In this document: piece by piece, positions 21,401 to 32,515 of the stretch
Layout: each line of letters opens with the position of its first letter
Position numbering within the stretch: position 1 is the first letter of the stretch
The notes under the pieces: generated by a model
Database searches by the model: none
Told to the model about the DNA's origin: nothing
The model's input: the letters and a program-made list of their open reading frames with translations, nothing else
Assembly: GCA_936450465.1 (NCBI GenBank)
Contig: OW388304.1
Coordinates: 36,733,593-36,797,592, forward strand
Source: Gibbula magus
Lineage: Eukaryota; Mollusca; Gastropoda; Trochida; Trochidae
Reading direction: 5' to 3'
DNA length: 64,000 nucleotides
Position numbers and translations under genes: made by a program

Positions 21401-21415
21401 TTTCAAAGTCTTTGA
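21401..21415. repeat. Target site duplication of the LINE, right copy
   Basis: TTTCAAAGTCTTTGA, identical to 17926-17940. Confidence 0.92.
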
Positions 21416-21685
21416 TATGTGCTCCAGGACGTAAATACATTTTGTCAAAAAGGGTATTGTGTAGTTGATCAATCACTACAAAAACTGCAGGGTGTCTATC
21501 ACAGGGTACTTTCCTTTAATGTGTTCCAGGATAGGCTAAGATGTGCCCAAACAGTCCCTTGACCGTGATCCAAAGTTTCTGACACTGTACAGAATGCTTG
21601 AGGACTATTCTCCTTTTGACAGTAAAATACACCTGTGTGCAGCGACAGTTTCTTCTTCGAAGCACCAAAATGAATGCTCTGTATT
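21416..21685. other. Unidentified sequence between the LINE and unit R
   Basis: No repeat partner in this window. The minus strand has short open stretches that continue across the LINE into 17880-17925. No family is recognised. Confidence 0.35.
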
Positions 21686-22662
21686 TCTGTGTGTATCATT
21701 TACACCATGGAAGCGGGGACATGTGTCTATCAGGTTTTTCTGTATGGAAACGGGGACATTAAGGTTTACTTTTGTATACAAATCACGGCTATATCGGTGT
21801 GTTTAAGAGGTTATTGTAATCGGACGGTCATTCTCAGCCTGAAAATCCATTTACTACAGTAACGATAAGCGCGTATGTGTAAGTTTTCACAAGCAAACGG
21901 GGACATTGTGTATCATTTACACCATGGAAGCGGGGACATGTGTCTATCATATATTTATGTATTGAAACGGGGACATTTGGGTTCACCTTTGTTTACAAAC
22001 CTCCAGTGCCGTCACACCACTATACTGCCTATAACATTATGGGTGTGAATAAGTGTTTTCACTTTGGCCTAAATTTGAGGAATTATGCGTTGGTGTGTAT
22101 CATTTGCTGTCAAACTGTCATCCAAAACATGAGAATCTATTCTCCTATGACATGTGTGCATCTATAGTTTCAAACATGCAAACAGGGACAATATGTGTCA
22201 TTTTCAGCTTTTACGTTCCCTAAGCAAACGCAGGTCATTGATGTGAGTTATTATATGTGTATCAACTGTATATCTGCAGAAAGTTTTGAGTCCAAATTGA
22301 GTCTAATGTTGATGTATATAGTATTGGGTGACAAATATACAATTTAAGAGTTACGATATAGTGTAAAAGATGATTAACTGTGAAGGAAGGTACTTTATGT
22401 TTTATTTCCAGTAAAGGTTGTATTTATTCAAATACATTAAACACAAGGAAACATTTCCTGGAATAATCAAAGATTTATCTTAAACAACCATAATCGCCGA
22501 TGCGTATACAAGAACAACACAAGCAGAAATATGAAAGAAAAACATTTCTTCATATCGCAACTAATGAATGTTAAATTAGACTTTGCCAACTTTAAATGAG
22601 ATGAATTACTAAAATATAAGAAACTAAAGTCACGATACTAACATTTTAGTCCCAACGATATA

Positions 22663-24155
22663 TACTGAGAGGCATTAATAACGCAATTCAGGTTTGTTTC
22701 GTAAAACAATTTAATTTGATTTAACATACAGACATGGAAAAAGAAATAATTACTGTCCATTTTAACGGTAAGTTCATGAAGTTAACTCCAGCTGTTTGAG
22801 ATCACTGACAGTCACAAAGAAGGTTGGGTCCAGGAATGTCAATATCGGGTATGACCACCTTGTGCCTGGAGGCATGCTCGAAGGCGGGAGGGCATTGACA
22901 GACACAAACCTCTTACGAAACGTTGTGGAATGGTCTGCCAATGATGTTGTAGTGCTTGTGTCACCTCTGCGATTGTGCGAGGTGGATGAGGCTGATTTTT
23001 GACTCGTCGCCCAAGTTCATCCCAAAGATGTTCAATTGGATTCATATCCGGCGACATTGCAGGCCAATTCATCACATTAACATTGCTGTTGTTGAGAAAG
23101 TCCCTTGTCAACCTTGCTGTGTGCGGACGTGCATTATCGTGTTGAAACAGAAGATGACCGTGGGTTGCATGTTGAGCAAGCAACGGAAGTAAAGTTGGTC
23201 TCAGGATATTGTCGCAATATCGTTGGGCATTCAGGTTTCCCTGAACAACCACAAGCTGTGACCCGAAGCGAGCATTAATGGCTCCCCACACCATCACTCC
23301 ACCTCCACCAAAACGATCTCTTTCCACAACACAATTGGGTGCATACCGTTCTCCTCTACGTCGATACACACGCTCACGTCAATCATCGAACTGATCTTGA
23401 ATCTCGATTCGTCTGAGAAAATGACATTCTGCCAGGGTGTGTTCCGTAGAAATCCTCTATTCTGTGCCCAGCGTTGTCTCGCTGACCTGTGTCTGTGCAA
23501 AAGGATCTGTCCAACAAGGGGGAGATGACATCGGATTCCGTGCGCTGCAAGACGTCGTCTGACGGTCCTGGAGCTGATTGGACGTCCACTTGTCCCAAGT
23601 GTTCTCCTGGCCGTGTTTGCCGCGTTCTGCACCCTGTTCCTCAAGTGCTGCAGTCTGTTGTTGTCGAACTGTTGTCACAGGGGGCGCACCAGGGCGAGGA
23701 CGATCAGCAACACTCCCAGTTGTCTGGAATCGACTCCAGAGTCGGGTAATGGTTGATGGATGGACATGAAATCGTCTTGCAACAGCCCTCTTGGATGCAC
23801 CTTGTTGCAGCATCCCTACTGCTCGGTTGCGATCTTCTTTTGCTAGTCGTGGCATCGTTGTTGAATGAGGCATGTTGAAGTTTCTGACTGCTTTTATTGG
23901 TCCATCATCGAGAAAATTCATGAGCTGCACGTGCATGTTGGCAATTGTTGCATTTTTGGTGATGTGCTCACAAATGCTTTTCCACCACCCGCAAACAGTT
24001 CCCGACTTTTGAAAATCCATTCAATATTGGTTTTTTTTCGAGGACACAGTACACCTTTGTATCAACTGAATTCAATAGTAAAATCTGATCATATATCATC
24101 ATTTACATAAAACCATATTATTCAAACCATGTTGCGTTATTAGTGCCTCTCAGTA
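22663..24155 (-). mobile_element. Tc1-like DNA transposon (1493 bp) in unit R
   Basis: The terminal inverted repeats start TACTGAGAGGCA and continue TAATAACGCAA, with one T/C difference between the ends. TA flanks both sides (22661-22662 and 24156-24157). Copy C of unit R at 61233-61236 shows the uninterrupted site, AACGATATATTTAG, which proves the borders and the TA duplication. It contains a disabled transposase on the minus strand. Confidence 0.93.
22839..23855 (-). pseudogene. Tc1-like DD34E transposase, frameshifted
   Basis: The likely start is the Met of MPRLAKEDRN (23855). The N-terminal helix-turn-helix region (SKRAVARRFHVHPSTITRLW, GSVADRPRPG) is followed by a first frameshift near 23650, just before LQHLRNRVQNAA. 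VIFSDESRF carries Asp 1. A 1-base deletion near 23385 and a TGA at a position expected to be Trp (FDD*RERVYRRRGER) follow. FQHDNARPH has Asp 2 and MNPIEHLWDELGRR has Glu; 34 residues separate Asp 2 from Glu, the Tc1-type DD34E spacing. All three catalytic residues survive, so decay is recent, but two frameshifts and one stop make it inactive. Confidence 0.92.
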
Positions 24156-25373
24156 TATTTAAAAAATGTGCTTACCTAAGTTGCGATACAATACGGATCC
24201 CGATATGAGTGGCGATAGGATAATTTATGTATCACGTTTCTTATACAGCTTGCTTCTCAACAATCAACAAACCTCACAGCAAAAACAATGTTTAAATGAA
24301 GTAAACTTTTATACATAACAAAAGTAACACCTTGAATCTTTTTCATAAACAAGGTACAGAAGCTGATCATGAGTAATATACATTTTAAAAATCACAAAAT
24401 CTGTTATCACTGGAGATACTTAATATGATATTAAGTAATGGGCATCTAAATCACAATGAGTATGCTGAATGCTGAGATCAAGAGTTACCAACTGTCAACA
24501 AATTTACATGAAATAGCAACTGAAAGGGGCGTACTGTGATCGAGTTACACCTGTGTATGACGGAATAACATAAGCATGTGTGAGCCGAGACGGAAGCGTG
24601 TAAGTGCAATTCAATTGTATTCTTTTCACATCAATATAAGTTAAATATTTTTCTAAGGATTTTTTATTTAAAGATACAATCTAGTAGATACAATGCATGA
24701 TTCCACATTTGGATATAAATATATTTAACCCGTTGTGCAAATTCTCTCACAAAAGCGTCACTATTAGTAACACGAGCGACCCAAATACATCCAAAATCAA
24801 ACTTGAAGAACATATCTCTCAATAAAGTTTTCAAGCCCAGGTTTCTCATCTGAAGCGTTCAATAATGCATTGTATTTAAAAAATATATATCGATCCGATG
24901 AACTTTTCAAAGTTTTAAGCCAATATTAAAAACCCGTGACAAACCGATTAACTATTAAGTGAAATGTACCCAATTCGCCATCTGAGAATGTTGATGGAGT
25001 TGACTTTTTAACATATAGCATTGTTTTCCCTTTCCATAGATTTAGCTTACATGAAGCCGCAAAGTTCACACCCAAATGGGCTCGGATAAGGCAAACATTA
25101 TTTCATTCCTAAATCAGGCATATTTGCAGATGTTTTAATAAACACTTATAAAAGGCATTCTATCATGAATTGAGAGCAAATTTAGTGATACTGAGTGTGA
25201 TTTATAGATATCACTCCTTGAAATTATTTTCCTACTTCTTTTAATGAGCGTAAAACCAGTGGAATTTAATGTTTCGTGATAAGTCATTACATTTATGTTA
25301 TGAACCTATTATTTCACATACAAGGCCTGATATAAATCCTTCAAAGCCTGATGACCTAAAGAGCCAATGGCTA

Positions 25374-25540
25374 TGTTACGACGTAAATTGTAATAACGAC
25401 GTGAATTGTAATACTTGCAGCAAATTGTAATAAATATTGACGTAAAATGTAAGACTCAAATTGTAATAAAAATTGACGTAAATTGTAATAACCGTTACTT
25501 GCGGTAAATTGTAATAAATATTTACGTAAATTGTAATAAT
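25374..25540 (+). repeat. Left terminal inverted repeat of the 10.6-kb element
   Basis: Subrepeats of the type GACGTAAATTGTAATA recur about nine times, with interspersed CTTGCAGCAAATT and CCGTTACTTGCGGTAAA. The right copy contains all of these in inverted order. This copy lacks ~35 bp found in the right end. Confidence 0.9.
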
Positions 25541-27112
25541 GTTTTCATGATACATAAAGGCATGCATATGCTTGTATGTGTTTCTTATAATATTATATAT
25601 ATTTCATACGTTTCTCGGTAGAGACATTAGATAACAAGATGCAGTGACAGGGGGATATATACAGGGAGAGAGAGGAAGGAGAGAAAGGAGAGGAAGAGAA
25701 ACACCGCGATAGGAGAGATACAATGAATATACAAGTTTTGCCATCGCTTAGAGTTTAGATGAGCGTTACAAAGGGTTAGGAAAGGAGACAAGTGCAAATG
25801 TGGGTCATAATGTAGCACACACTAGTTTGTCCTATATTTTATTAGGTCTTCAAGACGTATGTCTCGAAGACGTATTGTTATTATCCTGATTATTAGGTCT
25901 TCAAGACGTATGTCTCGAAGACGTATTGTTATTATCCTGATTATTTTTTTTTTATTATTCTTTGTACCAAATTTTGTTCAGCAGATTTCTCAGTAACGGC
26001 TGGGCCGATTTCCATGAAATGTTCAGGGAACGTAACTTGTAATCAAACGCAGATTAGGTCTTCAAGACGTATGTCTCGAAGACGTATTGTTATTATCCTG
26101 ATTATTTTTTTTTTTATTATTCTTTGTACCAAATTTTGTTCAGCAGATTTCTCAGTAACGGCTGGGCCGATTTCCATGAAATTTTCAGGGAACGTAACTT
26201 GTAATCAAACGCAGATACACTTTTTTTAATTTTTGGATTTTCGACTTATTTCTTGAGTTATCTCCCCTTGAAGTTGAAACTTTAAACCTCAATAGCTCAA
26301 AAACTTACAAAGATATTTTCAAAAAACTTTCACCAAAATGTGGGCAACAACATTCCCCATCGAATAGGACTAGTCCGGATTTCGGCCGTAATGATAGATT
26401 TTTAGCTATTTCGAAAAAACTGAAAATTTTGTGCACTTTCGCGGTTTTGAGGGTACGCGGCATCAAAAATCTTCTTCTAAATCACGGCACTACATACAGA
26501 TATGTGTGATAGCTCATTCGAAAGCCACGACAACGTAGAATATAATTGCTAACAGAATTTTGAATTTCGGCCTAGAATTCGAGTAATCTGCCCTTGAATA
26601 TGGTCCTTTTTAAAAAGGGCGTTTTTCGGCTGCAATTTCAAAGGGTCATAACTCTGTAACTAATTGACTTATGTCAAAGTTATTGATAGCCATCTCTTGA
26701 TAATAAAGAGCTTAACAAGTCCATAATACATCGATGTCATATAAAAGTTGATAGTTTCGGCACAATTTGGACATATTCTCAAAAAAGTAAAAAAATTTGA
26801 TTTTGAGCATTTTCGACGGGTATAACCTATGGATAATTATTGATGATGAATCACTGAAAATAGGAAGATTTTAAATAGGTCATGTTGAAGTAGAAAAGTC
26901 ATTTATTAAGGACAATATTTTTCAAGCTCGTATCTGTCTTAGTTTTTTTGTGAAAAGTCATAGAAATTTGTCATTTTTAAAAAATCGCCATTTTAAGCAA
27001 AGTTCAAAGGATCATAACTGCTTAACTAAGTACAATATTGAAATTGTATTTATACCTACGGATGGACAATTTCAAGAACAACAACGTTGCTGTTGAACCC
27101 TTTCATCAAAAA

Positions 27113-29461
27113 TAGAGCCATGGCCTCTGTAGCTCATCAGGAGATAATAAGTGGGGTATGTTATGGAGTGGACTTTATAGCAATGGTCAGATAATGGAAT
27201 GTAGTAATAAGAATCTAGGTAGTGAAACGATTAAAGCAGTTTAAAAATATTTTGTTACCATAACTTTGCCAATCTGCTATATATATGTGTTGAAAGAGCA
27301 ACGCAAAGCTTGGAAATAAATTGCTTGTATCAAACATATAATAATGTGGTGGAGAGATCATACTATTTTCTAAGATCGTACACACATTATATAATAATGA
27401 ATACCCCGGGTACAATTCTTTGCATACAATTCACCACTGTCAGCTATTGCAATAATGGCCTGGGGCTGTAGAAGAAAATGAAAAAAACCTTTTTAGGTCA
27501 TGACCCCTGCTAATTATTATCAAAATTGGTTACACATAAATCAACATTCGTTATGAATATCATACACCTTTGCATTATATTGTTTTAATTCTTAATTGCA
27601 TTATGGCAATACCAACATTTATTACATAATGAATAGGAGCCTCAGTTTTTGAAAATCCCATTTCTCATAGGCTCCATTTCAATACTTAATAAATTGGTGA
27701 ATTTTTTTTTAGTAAATTCTTTTTCACCATTTCTTATAGGCTCCCTTTCAATCTTTGATAAAATGGTGATATTCTATGAATAAATTTCTTTTTTAGAGTC
27801 AGTGGAAGACTAAAGCAGTCTCACGCACAGTCTATGATAACACAGTGCTGCACAGTAGTTTGAAGTAACCTGAAACCTCTGTGTAACTATCAGTTTTCAT
27901 CCTTCTGCCAGGAAGAGGTCAACACAATGCAATTACATAACATGCAGACACTGGACTCACAGCCAGTAAAATTTATATGTTAGATGCAGTTTTTCCTACA
28001 ATTAATTATTTTTCTGTACTGGAGAAGATGATGAAAAAAGGTGTGATGTCACAATCTCATATAGCTACTTCTTTTATAGTCCTATGTTATCACCAGTCAT
28101 CACTAGTCATATTCAGTTCACATATCTCATGTAAAATGAAAACAATTAATTCCTCTTCAAGTTATTCCTTCAAAGGGTATTCATTATTCAATAGTTCTCA
28201 TTTCAAATAGATTCACATTAAACATGTCCATGATGTAGACATCTATCTCATTTCTTGTTCCTATTGAATAAAATTAACTGCAAAGTTAATAGAAAACTAA
28301 ATCAGTTATAAAGTATAAAATATGATATAAATAAGGTATACCAAATTGACTCGTACTGGAAATTCTCATTAATTAATTAATTCTCCAAATAATTACACAA
28401 TATCATGAGATATTAAAAAACTCCATTATTTACTCTTAAATTACCAAGAACATTATATTAGATTTAATAAAAGATTCTGTATTAAGTCTTTAGAATACTT
28501 TTAGACTTGTGTACCTTTATCAGCAAATTCACTTGCAAAATACAAATAATTACTCATATGTGAAATGTGAGACAAAGATAAGATATGACTTATAATTTTT
28601 GTTAGACCTCCAATTCTAAGTTTTTAATTCTCAATATCTCTTTTTCATCAGACATATTATATTCTCAAAGCACATGTTAGAACTCTCACATCAGAAAGAT
28701 GAAATGCCTTTAACTCAGCTGTTTTCTTTAAAATTACCTCCCTTACCTACTTTACTGATTGAAGTGCACATATAATCTCAGAAAGATGCTGTAAACTGAA
28801 ATAGGCTTTTAGGTTATGATCCCTGTGACCCATATTTGGGGTCACAGACTCACCAAATTTACAATTTAGAATCCCTTACAGCCAAGGAGTCTGTACATAA
28901 AATTTCAGCTCGCTAGAGCCATTGGGACTGGAGATGAAGATGAAAATAGCATTTTAGGTCATTGCCTCTGTGACCCAATATTTGGGGTCTCACTGTCACC
29001 AAATTTACAATTTAGAATCCCCTTCAGTCAAGGAGTATGTACATAAAATTTCAGCTCTCTACGTTCATTGGGACTGGAGAAGAAGATGAAAATAGTTTTT
29101 TTTAGGTAATGACCCCTGTGAGCCACACTTGGGGTCACAGGGTCACCAAATCTACAATTTAGAATCCCTTTCAGCCAAGGAGTCTGTACATAAAATTTCA
29201 GCTCTCTGGAGTCATTGGTTCTGGAGAAGAAGATGAAAATAGCTTTTAAGGTTATGACCCCTGTGACCCACATATGGGGTCAAAGGGTCACCAAATTTAC
29301 AATTTAGTATCCCCTTCAGCCAAGGAGTCTGTACATTAAATTTCAGCTCTCTGGAGTCATTGGTTCTGGAGAAGAAGTCGAAAAAGCGAAAAGTTTACGG
29401 ACGGACGGACGGACGCCATCCCATGCCATAAGCCCATCGGGCCTTTCAGGCCAGATGAGCT
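27113..29461 (+). mobile_element. 2.35-kb TAGAGCC...GAGCT element nested in copy I
   Basis: It splits copy I between runs of five A (27108-27112 and 29462-29466). The uninterrupted sequence is in copy II at 30896-30900 with one run of five A. It starts TAGAGCCATGGCCTCTG then TAGCTCATC, and ends with a GGCCTTTCAGGCC hairpin and GATGAGCT. The same ends occur in the 347-bp copy at 1457-1803. The inside holds the ~146-bp tandem cores and GGACGGACGGACG. The layout (conserved ends, variable number of ~150-bp cores) is like molluscan pearl/Helitron-type elements, but the ends are not canonical Helitron ends. Confidence 0.83.
28811..29395 (+). repeat. Four ~146-bp core tandem units
   Basis: Units begin near 28811, 28956, 29103 and 29250. 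Each runs AGGTCATGACCCCTGTGACC, ATTTGGGGTCACAGGGTCACC, AAATTTACAATTTAGAATCC, CAGCCAAGGAGTCTGTACAT, TTTCAGCTCTCTGGAGTCAT, GGAGAAGAAGATGAAAATAG in consensus. Degraded relatives with the same final motifs occur at 32220-32515 and 35400-35745. Confidence 0.85.
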
Positions 29462-31329
29462 AAAAAGTTGATAGTTAAGCTCCGAACATCGCAAATGTTA
29501 TCTAGGGGTCCAAATTAACGCATTTTTGAGTATTTTCTTGAATATTCAAAACAACATAACGCATTACTAATACATGCAAACTTAATGATGATTACATCTA
29601 CGTAGGTGGAAATGAAAGCACAATATGTTCTATGTTGCACCGTAGTATGAAAATATTAACCATTTTGTCGTTATTGTGAGAAAGGTTATGTAGGGGTCAA
29701 TTAATAAGCGATTTTCCATTTTCAGGGGGTCATTGTCTTTGGAGAATTTTTGTAAAAAAAACTACTGAAGATAGAGACATGTTTGATAGCTCATTTTAAA
29801 GCAGAGAAACTGGCGAATAACCGCGAGTCCAACATGGAGTTCAAGGTCAAGCAGAAGTCTTGAAGACCTAAGTATTGACGCGTCAATCCTAGTTTTTTTT
29901 TTTATTATTCTTTGTACCAAATTTTGTTCAGCAGATTTCTCAGTAACGGCTGGGCCGATTTCCATGAAATTTTCAGGGAACGTAGCCTGTAATCAAACGC
30001 AGATATATTTTTTTAATTTTTGGATTTTCGACTTATCTCTTGAGTTATCTCCCCTTGAAGTTGAAACTTTAAACCTCAATAGCTCAAAAACTTACAAAGA
30101 TATTTTCAAAAAACTTTCACCAAAATGTGGGCAACAACATTCCCCATCGAATAGGACTAGTCCGGATTTCGGCCGTAATGATAGATTTTTAGCTATTTCG
30201 AAAAAACTGAAAATTTGGTGCACTTTCGCGGTTTTGAGGGTACGCGTCTTCAAAAATCTTCTTCTTAATCACGGCACTACATACAGATATGTGTGATAGC
30301 TCATTCGAAAGCCACGACAACGTAGAATATAATTTGCTAACAGAATTTTGAATTTCGGCCTAGAATTCGAGTAATCTGCCCTTGAATATGGTCCTTTTTA
30401 AAAAGGGCGTTTTTCGGCTCCAATTTCAAAGGGTCATAACTCTGTAACTAATTGACTTATGTCAAAGTTATTGATAGCTATCTCTTGATAATAAAGAGCT
30501 TAACAAGTCCATAATACATCGATGTCATATAAAAGTTGATAGTTTCGGCACAATTTGGACATATTCTCAAAAAAGTAAAAAAATTTGATTTTGAGCATTT
30601 TCGACTGGTATAACCTATGGATAATTATTGATGATGAATCACTGAAGATAGGAAGATTTTAAATAGGTCATGTTGAAGTAGAAAAGTCATTTATTAAGGA
30701 CAATATTTTTCAAGCTCGTATCTGTCTTAGTTTTTTTGTGAAAAGTCATAGAAATTTGTCATTTTTAAAAAATCGCCATTTTAAGCAAAGTTCAAAGGAT
30801 CATAACTGCTTAACTAAGTACAATATTGAAATTGTATTTATACCTACGGATGGACAATTTCAAGAACAACAACGTTTCTGTTGAACCCTTTCATCAAAAA
30901 GTTGATAGTTAAGCTCCGAACATCGCAAATGTTATCTAGGGGTCCAAATTAACGCATTTTTGAGTATTTTCTTGAATATTCAAAACAACATAACGCATTA
31001 CTTATACATGCAAACTTAATGATGATTACATCTACGTAGGTGGAAATGAAAGCACAATATGTTCTATGTTGCACCGTAGTATGAAAATATTAACCATTTT
31101 GTCGTTATTGTGAGAAAGGTTATGTAGGGGTCAATTAATAAGCGATTTTCCATTTTCAGGGGGTCATTGTCTTTGGAGAATTTTTGTAAAAAAACTACTG
31201 AAGATAGAGACATATTTGATAGCTCATTTTAAAGCAGAGAAACTGGCGAAAAACCGAGAGTCCAACATGGAGTTCAAGGTCAAGCAGAAGTCTTGAAGAC
31301 CTAAGTATTGACGCGTCAATCCTAGTATT

Positions 31330-31495
31330 TTAATCTATTATTGTTAAATATTTTAATATATTATGTATATTATGTGTATTATGTATAGTATGTGTCTCGT
31401 AGGCCTTATGAGGCCGGCAGGTGTACTTTTATCTGTTTTATCACTGCTCCAACGTTTATTGTACAACCTGGTGACACACAAATAAAATAATTTTC
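31330..31495 (+). mobile_element. Possible LINE 3' UTR fragment
   Basis: GTAGGCCTTATGAGGCCGGC, then CAACCTGGTGACACACAAAT, AAATAAAATA and a (CTTCTT)n-like run look like a non-LTR 3' end. There is no coding part. Confidence 0.3.
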
Positions 31496-31499
31496 TTCT

Positions 31500-32219
31500 T
31501 TTCTTCTTGTAATTTCAAAACAAGTCATACATAGGAAAGGAATTAAATAACCCAAGAAGGCGATGGATTGGTTTCATATATAGTTTCATATAATGTAATG
31601 TTCCCAAAGAATTATGTGACTTTCGCCTTCGTTTTCAAACTCCTCACAGTGTTGTTACGTCTATCTTCGCATCAAGTCTATCAGTGTATGCATGCTAAAC
31701 TTGTGTTTATACATAAATATCTGACCCTTCCCGGCCTGATATAACTTTAATGGTCCTCCCATTTTAAGTGTATTTTATTTTATTACCCTCCCCCTACATA
31801 CATCTATAAAACCTCTTGAAATTGGCCTTCTTAAAAAGATTTGTGACACTTTAAAAATAGGTCCTCCTTCGAAAAAACAGTTATAGTATGTAGAAAATAT
31901 ATGCAGTTATGGATTTAACTTGATGTGTGACGTTTAGGGTTAAAAGTATCAACAGTATTAAAATAACAACAGAGTCATTGATTCTGAGCTCAATAGGTAC
32001 ATATCTCTCTCAGGTAAAGACTATACCATTTTGAAGAAAATGTAATCGATAATTGTTTCATTCATATATAGAATGTCCAAGAGTATCCTGAAGTTTGTCA
32101 AGGAGAATATATGCTCCTTACTCAGAATTTCAGGGAGCAAATTGAAGAAATAGGAAGAAAATACTCCCCAAGTGGTTGCAAAAAGGTGAAAGAAGGTTTC
32201 AGTGTGGACATCCCGCCAC
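31500..32219. other. Nothing recognised
   Basis: AT-rich filler inside the 10.6-kb element without repeat or coding signals that I can support. Confidence 0.4.
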
Positions 32220-32515
32220 GTCAATATTAGAGGGGGAGTCAAGACCAAATGAACAAACTTTAGTCTCCGTTCAACAAAGATGTTATTCAGAAAATCTCAG
32301 CTTCCTATGTTAACTGTTTTCGGTTTAAGATAAAGCCTGCCATTCGCTTCAATATTAAAGGGGGTCAGGACCAAATGTACAAACTTAGATCCGCAAAACA
32401 AAATTTCATTTATTGCAGCGGTTGTGGCGGAGAATGTGTCAAATGTGGCCTGAAGCCGCACGAGGGCCAATACCATATGCCCATCCGGCCTGATGGGCTA
32501 CAGGCTTACAACCCC
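32220..32515 (+). repeat. Degraded core-repeat fragment of the TAGAGCC family or a relative
   Basis: Two loose units (GGGGGAGTCAAGACCAAATG and GGGGGTCAGGACCAAATGTA) are followed by AAGCCGCACGAGGGCCAATA and GCCCATCCGGCCTGATGGGC, an end like that at 29420-29461. A related degraded stretch lies at 35400-35745. Confidence 0.5.

Larger units (their letters stand above)
21686..25373 (+). repeat. Unit R, copy A, first segment
   Basis: It begins with ~212-bp subunits carrying ANCGGGGACA motifs (near 21714, 21749, 21897, 21931, 21966), then continues through sequence matching copy C at about 60250-63115. Examples are ATATGCGTTG..GTGTATCATTTGCTGTC, the stretch around 22220-22660 against 60790-61236, and 24158-25373 against 61237-63115. 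Copy C has ~640 bp that this copy lacks near 24500. A Tc1 element (22663-24155) interrupts it. It ends at AGCCAATGGCTA, where the 10.6-kb insertion starts. Confidence 0.85.
25842..31325 (+). repeat. Tandem ~1.43-kb repeat family, two long copies plus duplicated starts
   Basis: Copy II (29893-31325) is complete. Copy I is 26102-27112 plus 29467-29892 and is split by another element. The two are near identical. The left end TTAGGTCTTCAAGACG occurs three times (25842, 25893, 26053) through 51-bp and 160-bp tandem duplications. The right end is GTCTTGAAGACCTAAG followed by ACGCGTCAATCCTAG, so the outer motifs are inverted (TTAGGTCTTCAAGAC). There is no protein-like frame. It is either a tandemly amplified DNA element or an incipient satellite. 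Confidence 0.82.

Noticed and set aside
27113..29461. Canonical Helitron
   Set aside because: The core-repeat architecture is similar, but the ends lack a 5' TC and an insertion between A and T. An A-rich duplication is seen instead, and no Rep/helicase is present.
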